Below are positions 6,615-13,120 of a stretch of 64,000 nt of DNA, one piece after another (position 1 is the stretch's first letter; each line of letters opens with the position of its first letter). A program made the position numbers and the translations under genes. Under the pieces are notes generated by a model. The model did no database searches. It worked only from the letters and a program-made list of their open reading frames with translations, and had not been told where the DNA came from. Source of the DNA: Chryseobacterium sp. JJR-5R (GTDB lineage Bacteria; Bacteroidota; Bacteroidia; Flavobacteriales; Weeksellaceae); contig NZ_CP139137.1 in assembly GCF_034047335.1 (NCBI RefSeq), positions 1,488,001 through 1,552,000 on the forward strand, in the 5' to 3' direction.

Positions 6615-8669
6615 ATGAAAAAAATAGGGACAACACTGCTGGCTTTGGCTTTACTGGGAGGCTGTAAAACCAGCACGGCTTCAGATTCATCCAAAGAATC
6701 AAAAACATTCAGTATCGAGAAAGACCGGGACCGGGACGGGGTAAAGAATACCCGCGATAAATGCCCTGATGCTGCCGGCCCTGCCGAAAACAAGGGCTGT
6801 CCGTGGCCGGATATGGACAGCGACGGAATTCCTGACAAGGACGATCTCTGCAAAGAAGCGGCCGGTCCCATTGAAAACGGCGGATGCCCGTGGCCGGATA
6901 CGGATGGCGACGGAACCATTGATAAAGACGACGCATGCCCGACAGTCGCCGGTCCTGCTGAAAACAACGGCTGCCCGTGGCCCGATACGGATGGCGACGG
7001 TATCCTGGATAAGGATGATGCATGCCCTACCGTTCCCGGACTGCCTGAATACAACGGCTGCCCGAAACCTAAAAAGTATACAGCCTTGGAAGTGGAATCT
7101 TCATTTGAAAGTGTAATGGTAACCGGGTCGCAAAGAAAGCAGCAGCGCCTTTCATCAAAACCGGTAAAGCAGGCTAAAGCGGCCACCGATAACAAAGTTT
7201 ACAGTAAAAAAATAACAACGGTAAAAGGGAAAAAAGGACTCAGGCAGCTCAGCAACACCGACGAAGAATATAACGCGCTGGTAGAAAATCCTTTTGAATC
7301 GGCAAAGAATCAGCCGCTGTCTACCTTTTCCATTGATGTAGACAATGCTTCCTACTCCAATATCAGAAGGATGATCAGCTACGGAAATGTTGTGGATAAA
7401 GATGCCGTGAGGGTCGAAGAAATGATGAATTATTTTACGTACGATTACCCTCAGCCGGAAAAAAGGCAGCCTTTTTCCATCAATACAGAATACAGCGATG
7501 CACCCTGGAATCCCGGGCACCGGCTTCTGAAAATCGGGCTTCAGGGGAAAAATATCGCAATGGATGACCTGCCGCAGTCCAATATTATTTTCCTGATTGA
7601 TGTTTCGGGTTCTATGGATGAAAGCAATAAACTTCCGCTGCTGAAATCTTCCCTGAAGGTGCTGCTGAACCGGCTGAGGCCGCAGGATAAAGTGGGGATT
7701 GTGGTGTATGCCGGAAATGCCGGGATGGTGCTGGCCCCGACCTCCGCGGCAGAAAAAGAGACCATTACCAATGCTTTGGATCATCTGCAGGCAGGCGGAA
7801 GTACGGCAGGCGGAGCCGGAATTGAACTGGCTTATAACCTGGCAAAGGAGAATTTCATCGAAGGTGGCAATAACCGTGTGGTCCTGGCAACAGACGGGGA
7901 TTTCAATGTTGGGGTTTCGTCTGAAAAAGACCTGGAAACGTTAATCGAGGAAAAAAGAAAGACCGGGATTTTCCTTACCTGCCTCGGTTACGGAATAGGC
8001 AATTACAAAGACAACCGCCTGGAAACCCTTGCCGATAAAGGGAACGGCAATTATGCGTATATCGATAACCTGCAGGAAGCCAACAAATTTCTGGGAAGGG
8101 AGTTTGCGGGAAGCATGTACGCGATTGCAAAAGACGTAAAAATCCAGATTGAATTTAACCCGAAATGGGTGAAGTCTTACCGGTTAATCGGTTATGAAAA
8201 CAGGAAACTGAGAAATGAAGATTTTACGGATGATAAGATTGACGCCGGGGAGCTGGGAAGCGGGCATACCGTAACGGCTTTGTATGAGGTGGTTCCTTCA
8301 GGTGTAAATTCAGGGTTTGCTCCGAAAGAAACCCGATTAAAATATACTCAGGCATCAGGTATCCAAAATTTCGGAGACGAGCTGGCCACCATAAAGTTCC
8401 GGTATAAAAAGCCGGATGGTGATACCAGTGCAGAAATGGTAAAAGTAGTAAAAAACACTGCAGAACAGTTGGATCAGGCAAGTCCGGATTACAAATTTGC
8501 CGCTTCGGTGGCATGGTTCGGGCTGGTGCTGAGACAGTCTAAATTAATTAAAGAAAAAGATCTCCAGAAAATAGAAGGTCTCGCAAAAGAGGGTAAACAC
8601 ACAGATGAAGAAGGCTATCGTTCTGAATTTATAAGGTTAGTTCAAAGTTATCAGTCAGTTCAGAAGTAG
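6615..8669 (+). CDS. VWA-domain lipoprotein with thrombospondin type-3 repeats (YfbK-like)
   Basis: A 684-residue lipoprotein: signal MKKIGTTLLALALLGGC gives lipid attachment at Cys17. Residues about 36-155 hold five acidic calcium-binding repeats of the DxDxDG type with CPxxxGxxxxxGCPxP spacers, as in thrombospondin type-3/OmpA linker regions. A short VMVTGSQRKQQR segment follows, then the VWA N-terminal domain (FSIDVDNASYSNIRRM) and the VWA domain with MIDAS motif DVSGS at 329-333. The C-terminus is a DUF3520-type domain. The layout matches YfbK-like surface proteins of unknown function found widely in Bacteroidota. It is followed by its own terminator. It lies downstream of the sigma operon but is separated from it by a terminator and a pseudogene. 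Confidence 0.9.
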   Translation: MKKIGTTLLALALLGGCKTSTASDSSKESKTFSIEKDRDRDGVKNTRDKCPDAAGPAENKGCPWPDMDSDGIPDKDDLCKEAAGPIENGGCPWPDTDGDGTIDKDDACPTVAGPAENNGCPWPDTDGDGILDKDDACPTVPGLPEYNGCPKPKKYTALEVESSFESVMVTGSQRKQQRLSSKPVKQAKAATDNKVYSKKITTVKGKKGLRQLSNTDEEYNALVENPFESAKNQPLSTFSIDVDNASYSNIRRMISYGNVVDKDAVRVEEMMNYFTYDYPQPEKRQPFSINTEYSDAPWNPGHRLLKIGLQGKNIAMDDLPQSNIIFLIDVSGSMDESNKLPLLKSSLKVLLNRLRPQDKVGIVVYAGNAGMVLAPTSAAEKETITNALDHLQAGGSTAGGAGIELAYNLAKENFIEGGNNRVVLATDGDFNVGVSSEKDLETLIEEKRKTGIFLTCLGYGIGNYKDNRLETLADKGNGNYAYIDNLQEANKFLGREFAGSMYAIAKDVKIQIEFNPKWVKSYRLIGYENRKLRNEDFTDDKIDAGELGSGHTVTALYEVVPSGVNSGFAPKETRLKYTQASGIQNFGDELATIKFRYKKPDGDTSAEMVKVVKNTAEQLDQASPDYKFAASVAWFGLVLRQSKLIKEKDLQKIEGLAKEGKHTDEEGYRSEFIRLVQSYQSVQK

Positions 8670-8674
8670 TTTTT

Positions 8675-8710
8675 AACAGGCATTGGAAACGGTGCCTGTT
8701 TTATTTTTAA
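8675..8710 (+). terminator. rho-independent terminator after VWA gene
   Basis: AACAGGCA (8675-8682) pairs with TGCCTGTT (8693-8700) across a 10-nt loop, followed by TTATTTTTAA. It starts 5 nt past the stop codon. Confidence 0.8.
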
Positions 8711-8736
8711 ACAGGGAAAGAATAAAAATCAAAATT

Positions 8737-8781
8737 AACTTTCAAATATTATTGAAAGTTCAAAAAATATAATTATATTTG
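8737..8781 (+). promoter_or_regulatory. promoter and operator of the GbsR-type regulator
   Basis: A perfect inverted repeat, AACTTTCAA (8737-8745) and TTGAAAGTT (8752-8760), is separated by 6 nt. The TTG of its right arm (8752-8754) is exactly 19 nt from TATATTTG (8774-8781), giving a consensus Bacteroidota promoter. Transcription should begin near 8788, about 19 nt before the ATG. The operator overlaps the -33 box, the expected layout for autorepression. A second, imperfect copy lies at 9363-9385. Confidence 0.75.
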
Positions 8782-8806
8782 TATAAGAAATCAAAAGTTA
8801 AATACG

Positions 8807-9310
8807 ATGACACTTTCAGAAGCCAAAGAAAAATACATTCAGACGTGGGGTACATTTGCTACCAATTGGGGCATCAACCGTACGATGGCACAGGTGCATG
8901 CCTTGCTTCTGTCCAGTGAAAAGCCGCTTTCCACAGATGAGGTAATGGAGCAGCTGGAAGTTTCCAGAGGGAATGCCAACATGAACCTGAGGGCCCTGAT
9001 GGATTGGGGAATTGTAAAGAAAGAATTCGTAAAAGGTGACCGGAAAGAATATTTCACGGCTGAGAAGGATGTCTGGTTTCTCTTCAAGCAGATTACCAAA
9101 GAACGCAGGAAAAGAGAGATTGAACCTGTCATTTCCTTTCTGGAAGAACTGAAGAACATTGAAGACAGGGATTCTGAAGAAGCAAAGGAATTTATTAAAT
9201 TGATGGATGAGTTCAGTTCCGTGACCGGGAAAATCAATAACATCATGGATCTGGCCATTAAAAGCGACGATCACTGGCTGGTTGGCAAGATTACCAATTT
9301 ATTAAAATAA
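8807..9310 (+). CDS. GbsR/MarR family transcriptional regulator
   Basis: A 167-residue winged-helix repressor of the GbsR type. The N-terminal YIQTWGTFATNWGINRTMAQ is characteristic, followed by the HTH (LSTDEVMEQLEVSRGNANMN), the wing (GDRKEYFTAEKDVW), and a C-terminal helical dimerisation region. In other bacteria GbsR members repress osmoprotectant genes, but the fold is used for many targets and I see no betaine genes here. An inverted repeat over its own promoter and a related copy before the next gene (9400) suggest it controls itself and the downstream membrane/DCC/SRPBCC/epimerase run. A terminator at 9330 separates it from that run. Confidence 0.92.
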   Translation: MTLSEAKEKYIQTWGTFATNWGINRTMAQVHALLLSSEKPLSTDEVMEQLEVSRGNANMNLRALMDWGIVKKEFVKGDRKEYFTAEKDVWFLFKQITKERRKREIEPVISFLEELKNIEDRDSEEAKEFIKLMDEFSSVTGKINNIMDLAIKSDDHWLVGKITNLLK

Positions 9311-9329
9311 ATAAATAGATAATTAAGAT

Positions 9330-9355
9330 AAAAAAGGACTAAGCCCTTTTTTATT
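9330..9355 (+). terminator. rho-independent terminator after the GbsR-type gene
   Basis: AAAAAAGG (9330-9337) pairs with CCTTTTTT (9345-9352), with a short loop and a run of T at the 3' arm. It lies 20 nt past the stop. Confidence 0.6.
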
Positions 9356-9362
9356 TCAGGTA

Positions 9363-9385
9363 AACTTTCAATAATTACTGAAAAT
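9363..9385 (+). promoter_or_regulatory. second GbsR-type operator copy
   Basis: AACTTTCA (9363-9370) and TGAAAAT (9379-9385) repeat the operator at 8737-8760 with the same arm spacing; the left half is identical over nine bases (AACTTTCAA) and the right half is degenerate. It lies 15 nt before the start of the first membrane-protein gene. I do not find a convincing TAnnTTTG element here. Confidence 0.55.
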
Positions 9386-9399
9386 ATAATAATTATAAG

Positions 9400-9744
9400 A
9401 TGTTTAATATTCTTTCATACCTGCTTTTTCTTTCGGTGAGTTCGTATATCACGGTGGACGTGGGCAGGAGATGCTATCTTGCAGGAAAGTATTATCTGGA
9501 ATACCTGATTCATGATTCACAGCTCTGCCAGACGATCAACAGAATCCTTTTGGGTTGTTATTACCTGCTCAACCTCGGATATATTGCAGTCAGCCTGACC
9601 CGCTGGGAACAGGTAAATTCTATGAGCCAGCTGCTGGCCGTAACGGCCGTACGCATCGGGAATATTGTTCTTATCCTTTGTGTCCTGCATTACATCAATA
9701 TTTTTACCCTGTATTTTTTAAGAAAAAATTTAACCATAAAATAA
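9400..9744 (+). CDS. small membrane protein of unknown function
   Basis: A 114-residue hydrophobic protein with three likely transmembrane segments at about residues 3-20, 47-66 and 75-108. Charged loops carry RRCYLAGKYYLEYL and SLTRWEQVNSMSQL, and a basic C-terminus ends in LRKNLTIK. I do not recognise the family. It is the first gene after the second GbsR-type operator and is followed after 10 bp by another small membrane protein, so the two are probably co-transcribed and may form a complex. Confidence 0.75.
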   Translation: MFNILSYLLFLSVSSYITVDVGRRCYLAGKYYLEYLIHDSQLCQTINRILLGCYYLLNLGYIAVSLTRWEQVNSMSQLLAVTAVRIGNIVLILCVLHYINIFTLYFLRKNLTIK

Positions 9745-9754
9745 AAAAACGATT

Positions 9755-10159
9755 ATGACAGCAGTTATCCTAACCACAGCAACGTACAATTTTTCAGCGT
9801 ACATGATTTATTTACCGGTAGTTATCATACTTACCGTATTGGTCTGCCAGTTCCTGTTCAGAAATTCCAAAACCTTCATGATGGACATTTTTCACCAGAA
9901 AGAAGATATTGCCATGGCCACAAATTCACTGTTTAAGATTGGTTTTTACCTTCTGAACATCGGTTTTGCCCTCTGTATTATTGAACTCTACAGCATTACG
10001 ACCATGGAAAACCTGGTGGTGAGCCTGAGTGAAAAAATCGGGAAATTTTCAATTTATCTCGGTGTAATGATGCTCCTCAACCTGTTGCTTTTCTTAAAAG
10101 GACGCAAACACGCTGTAAACAAAGACAAACAAATCGGAAATGAAAACACTGCTCTTTAA
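9755..10159 (+). CDS. small membrane protein of unknown function
   Basis: A 134-residue protein with three predicted membrane helices, about residues 14-33 (YMIYLPVVIILTVLVCQFLF), 66-87 and 97-122, and a polar C-terminal tail. It starts 10 bp after the preceding membrane-protein gene, and its 3' end overlaps a 28-codon ORF by 20 bp. Family not recognised. Topology and position suggest it works in the membrane with its neighbour. Confidence 0.75.
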   Translation: MTAVILTTATYNFSAYMIYLPVVIILTVLVCQFLFRNSKTFMMDIFHQKEDIAMATNSLFKIGFYLLNIGFALCIIELYSITTMENLVVSLSEKIGKFSIYLGVMMLLNLLLFLKGRKHAVNKDKQIGNENTAL

Positions 10160-10226
10160 AATCTGGATGTATTTTACTTTTAAAATGCAGAACAAAAGAA
10201 CCCGCGGGGATTTTTTAAACCTTTAA
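10140..10226 (+). CDS. candidate 28-residue micro-ORF
   Basis: ATG at 10140 overlaps the end of the preceding gene by 20 bp and opens 28 codons beginning MKTLLFKIWMYFTFKMQNKR, ending at TAA 10224-10226. The peptide has a short amphipathic or hydrophobic N-terminus and a basic tail. The tight packing (overlap upstream, 10-bp gap downstream) argues for translation, but a peptide this short could be chance or a decayed fragment. Confidence 0.4.
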   Translation: MKTLLFKIWMYFTFKMQNKRTRGDFLNL

Positions 10227-10236
10227 ACTGACAGCC

Positions 10237-10308
10237 ATGAAAAATATCATCATTCACCTGTTTCTGATTTTATATTTCAGAAGTAAAAACCGGAAAGTAA
10301 CCTTTTAA
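10237..10308 (+). CDS. candidate 23-residue micro-ORF
   Basis: ATG at 10237 opens 23 codons starting MKNIIIHLFLILYFRSKNRK, a single hydrophobic helix with a strongly basic end. It ends at 10308, 9 bp before the next ATG. The bases before its start, ACAGCCATGAAAA, are repeated exactly before the following gene at 10318, suggesting a duplicated translation-initiation region. Possibly a membrane micropeptide; unproven. Confidence 0.4.
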   Translation: MKNIIIHLFLILYFRSKNRKVTF

Positions 10309-10317
10309 ATTACAGCC

Positions 10318-10734
10318 ATGAAAACATTTGTTAAATATGAATCCAATATTCAGCTGATATTGATTTTATTATTGATCTCAACAATTATTGTAGCTGTAAT
10401 TTCACGAACAGATTTCTTTGGTGTTGTATGTATTGCTGGATTTTTTCTCATTGCTTTGGTGCAATATACATTCAATATTACTAAATATGTAAGTCCGGAA
10501 TATGTAAATACAGATGCACGGAAAGTTTATATGTTCCTTTCGACCTATGTTGTTTCGGGCTGCTTAATCTGTATTATATTTATTTTTTTTCCAGACATAG
10601 GTCTTAAGCTAGAAAACTTATCTGAACTTTTATGTTTATCATGGATGATCCTTTCACCCTTATTAATTGTTATTTCTTTAATTATAAGTGTCTCCGATTT
10701 TAATTTAAAAAAACAAAACCATGAAAATGCTTAA
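10318..10734 (+). CDS. small four-helix membrane protein, unknown
   Basis: A 138-residue, very hydrophobic protein with about four transmembrane segments: about residues 12-30, 34-52, 72-92 and 105-128. A single soluble loop (NITKYVSPEYVNTDARK) lies between the second and third. Its start is preceded by the same ACAGCCATGAAAA as the micro-ORF before it. Its 3' end overlaps the DCC gene by 14 bp, implying translational coupling. I do not recognise the family; it is noticeably more AT-rich than the neighbours. Confidence 0.7.
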   Translation: MKTFVKYESNIQLILILLLISTIIVAVISRTDFFGVVCIAGFFLIALVQYTFNITKYVSPEYVNTDARKVYMFLSTYVVSGCLICIIFIFFPDIGLKLENLSELLCLSWMILSPLLIVISLIISVSDFNLKKQNHENA

Positions 10735-11533
10735 AAACCATACCCTCACCTACGATAACGAATGCCCGATGTGCAATATCTATTCAAATGGCTTTATTAA
10801 AGCCGGGATGCTTGATGCCGACGGAAGGGAAGCTTTTACGGAATTGACCCTGGATAATAAAAAGACAATTGATTTCCGCCGGGCAAAAAATGAAATCGCC
10901 TTGATTGATCATGAAACAGACAAAGTGATTTACGGTTTGGATAGTTTGCTTTTAATCATCGGGCATTCTTTTCCAATACTGGAAAAAATTGCAAGGGTAC
11001 AGCCTCTGTACCGGTTCTTTAAAAAGCTGTATTCCTTTGTTTCTTACAACAGGAAGCAGATTGTTCCGGCAGGAAAAGAAGGTACGGAGGAATCCTGTAT
11101 TCCTGATTTTAATCTGAAATACAGGTTGGTTTACCTTATATTTATAGTACTGTTTTCATCTTATGTCTTAAGTTTGTTTACGGTGAAATCAGGATTGGAT
11201 TTACATCAGAATTTTCTCAGGGAATTTGCAGTCTGTTTAGGCCAGATAGTTTGGCAGACGGTGTTCTTGAAAACTTATCTGAAAGAAAAAATATGGGATT
11301 ACCTCGGAAATATGATGACGGTTTCCCTGATCGGGACCCTGCTTTTAATCCCGGCCTTATTTACGGATTTTAAGCCTGTTTTTTACCTGATGTATTTCGG
11401 GGCTGTGGTTTCCGTTATGTTTCTGGAACACATAAGAAGATGCAGAATATTAAAACTGAATTTTCTTCCGACTGTTTCATGGACGGTTTTCAGGATGACC
11501 GTTCTGGCAATAATTATTTGGATGAATTTTTAA
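10721..11533 (+). CDS. DCC (DUF393) family thiol-disulfide oxidoreductase-like membrane protein
   Basis: A 270-residue protein. The N-terminal 125 residues are a DCC/DUF393 domain, recognised by the start motif LTYDNECPMCNIYSNG with the redox-like Cys15-x-x-Cys18, then LIDHETDKVIYGLDSLLLII. The C-terminal half (about 130-270) has three to four membrane helices and is not a common DUF393 partner. DCC proteins are often next to SRPBCC and epimerase genes, as here. The ATG overlaps the end of the previous gene by 14 bp. The stop at 11531 is in the same frame as the following SRPBCC reading frame. Reaction unknown. Confidence 0.85.
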   Translation: MKMLKNHTLTYDNECPMCNIYSNGFIKAGMLDADGREAFTELTLDNKKTIDFRRAKNEIALIDHETDKVIYGLDSLLLIIGHSFPILEKIARVQPLYRFFKKLYSFVSYNRKQIVPAGKEGTEESCIPDFNLKYRLVYLIFIVLFSSYVLSLFTVKSGLDLHQNFLREFAVCLGQIVWQTVFLKTYLKEKIWDYLGNMMTVSLIGTLLLIPALFTDFKPVFYLMYFGAVVSVMFLEHIRRCRILKLNFLPTVSWTVFRMTVLAIIIWMNF

Positions 11534-11560
11534 CAACAATCAAATATTAATCATAAGATA

Positions 11561-12031
11561 ATTTCAACAATCCATCTACAGACCGTCATCAAAGCCGATA
11601 TCCAAACGGTTTTTGACCTGGCAAGAGATATTGATCTTCACCAGCAATCCACTTTTAAAACAGATGAAAAAGCGATTGCCGGAAGAACTTCAGGATTAAT
11701 AGAACAAGGGGAAACCGTAACCTGGAGAGCAAAACACTTGGGCGTTTATCAGACACATACTTCAGAGATCATACAGATGGAAAAGCCATATCAATTTACG
11801 GATATCATGATAAAAGGGACCTTCAAATCTCTGAAACACCGGCACATATTCAGGCAGGAAGGGCAGCATACCATCATGACGGATATTTTTGAATTTGAAT
11901 CTCCGCTGGGCATCATCGGAAAACTGTTTAACAGGTTTTTCCTTAAAAACTACATGACCGGTTTTCTTCTGGAACGTAACAGGCTGATTAAAGCAACTGC
12001 AGAGATCCAAGCCGGTAAAGTGCAGGTGTAA
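11561..12031 (+). CDS. SRPBCC family protein with no canonical start codon
   Basis: The frame is open from just after the DCC stop (11534) to 12031 and encodes a START/Bet v 1-like SRPBCC fold: TIHLQTVIKADIQTVFDLAR at the start, then HLGVYQTHTSEIIQMEKPYQ and an FESPLGIIGKLFNRFFLKNY end typical of the small ligand-binding family of about 150 residues. There is no ATG, GTG or TTG near the N-terminus. The candidates are ATT 11546, ATA 11558 and ATT 11561; I place the start at ATT 11561, giving 156 residues. The first TTG (11738) would delete about 40% of the fold. Either a rare start is used, the DCC stop is read through, or a start-codon mutation has silenced it. Confidence 0.7.
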   Translation: MSTIHLQTVIKADIQTVFDLARDIDLHQQSTFKTDEKAIAGRTSGLIEQGETVTWRAKHLGVYQTHTSEIIQMEKPYQFTDIMIKGTFKSLKHRHIFRQEGQHTIMTDIFEFESPLGIIGKLFNRFFLKNYMTGFLLERNRLIKATAEIQAGKVQV

Positions 12032-12107
12032 ACAGCCATTTTCGATTATAACCGAAGACTTGCTGATGCAGTTGACAAAACATCTTTTAATATCAAAACT
12101 CAAAAAA

Positions 12108-13001
12108 ATGAATATCATTATCGCCGCCGGAACCGGATTTCTCGGTAAAAACCTGGAACAGTATTTTACGGAAAAAGGGCATCAGGTCCATATCCTGACC
12201 CGAAACCCGAAACGTGAAAATGAAACCTACTGGGATGCCAAAACCCTGGGCGCATGGAAAGACCTGCTTGAAAATGCGGATGTCCTGATCAATCTTACGG
12301 GAAAATCCGTTGATTGCCGGTATAATGCAGAAAATAAAAAGGAAATCTATTTTTCAAGAATCGACAGCACAAAAGTACTTCAGCAGGCTGTAGATCAGTG
12401 TATCAGTAAACCTGAACTGTGGCTGAATGCAAGTTCCGCAACCATCTATATCCATTCCGAAAACCGACTGAATACAGAAGAAAACGGAATCATCGGTGAC
12501 GATTTTTCCATGAATATCTGCAAAAGCTGGGAAAAAGAATTTTTCAGGGTCAATAATGAAAAGGTAAGAAAAGCAGCTTTGCGGACTTCCATTGTTTTAG
12601 GAAATAACGGCGGTGCTTTTCCCAAGCTGAAAATGGTTACGAAGCTGGGGCTGGGCGGAAAGCAGGGGCCGGGGACCCAGAAAGTAAGCTGGATCCATAT
12701 TGATGATTTCTGCAGAGCGGTAGAATTTATCATTGATAACAAAAATATTTCAGGCAAAGTGAACGTAACTGCGCCGGAACCTTTGTCCAATGTAGATTTC
12801 ATGAGCAAATTACGAAAAGAAATGAAGATCCCGTTCGGGCTGAATGCTCCGGTATGGCAACTGAAAATCGCATCCGTATTCCTAAAGACGGAAACCGAGC
12901 TGCTGCTGAAAAGCAGGAACGTATATCCTGAAAAATTAATCCAAAGCGGTTTTGAATTCATGTTTCCGGATGTGGGATCCGCATTTCAGGATCTGGTTTA
13001 A
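12108..13001 (+). CDS. TIGR01777 family NAD(P)-dependent epimerase/dehydratase
   Basis: A 297-residue extended-SDR protein of the TIGR01777 (YfcH-like) family. I chose the ATG at 12108 because it begins the Rossmann strand directly (MNIIIAAGTGFLGKNLEQYF) with the GxGFLG nucleotide motif; an upstream ATG would add an unrelated 16-residue tail. Family landmarks are DVLINLTGKSVDCRYN, WLNASSATIY, ALRTSIVLGNNGGAFP and WIHIDDFCRAVEFI. In other genomes this family is fused or adjacent to SRPBCC proteins, matching the neighbour here. Reaction unknown. It ends the GbsR-linked run. Confidence 0.9.
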   Translation: MNIIIAAGTGFLGKNLEQYFTEKGHQVHILTRNPKRENETYWDAKTLGAWKDLLENADVLINLTGKSVDCRYNAENKKEIYFSRIDSTKVLQQAVDQCISKPELWLNASSATIYIHSENRLNTEENGIIGDDFSMNICKSWEKEFFRVNNEKVRKAALRTSIVLGNNGGAFPKLKMVTKLGLGGKQGPGTQKVSWIHIDDFCRAVEFIIDNKNISGKVNVTAPEPLSNVDFMSKLRKEMKIPFGLNAPVWQLKIASVFLKTETELLLKSRNVYPEKLIQSGFEFMFPDVGSAFQDLV

Positions 13002-13072
13002 AATAAGTACACCCGAAAAATTCAACTATTTAAAATTAAAAAATTACTGTCTTAAACATACCACATTAAAGG

Positions 13073-13104
13073 TTTGCCGTTTTATCAAATGATGATTAAA
13101 TTAG
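13073..13104 (+). promoter_or_regulatory. promoter of the fucosidase/GH3 operon
   Basis: TTTG (13073-13076) and TAAATTAG (13097-13104) are separated by 20 nt, one base from the TAnnTTTG consensus. The predicted transcription start is near 13111, giving a short leader before the ATG at 13121. Confidence 0.5.
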
Positions 13105-13120
13105 CGCAAACTAAAAATAG

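Noticed and set aside
6730..7070. DNA-level direct repeats that could be mistaken for a CRISPR or tandem repeat
   Set aside because: They encode the calcium-binding protein repeats in frame and are not identical or evenly spaced.
6590..7195. Long minus-strand open frame with repeated GHGQPLFSAGP-like units
   Set aside because: It is the antisense of the repetitive thrombospondin type-3 region of the VWA gene; repeats in the sense strand explain it.
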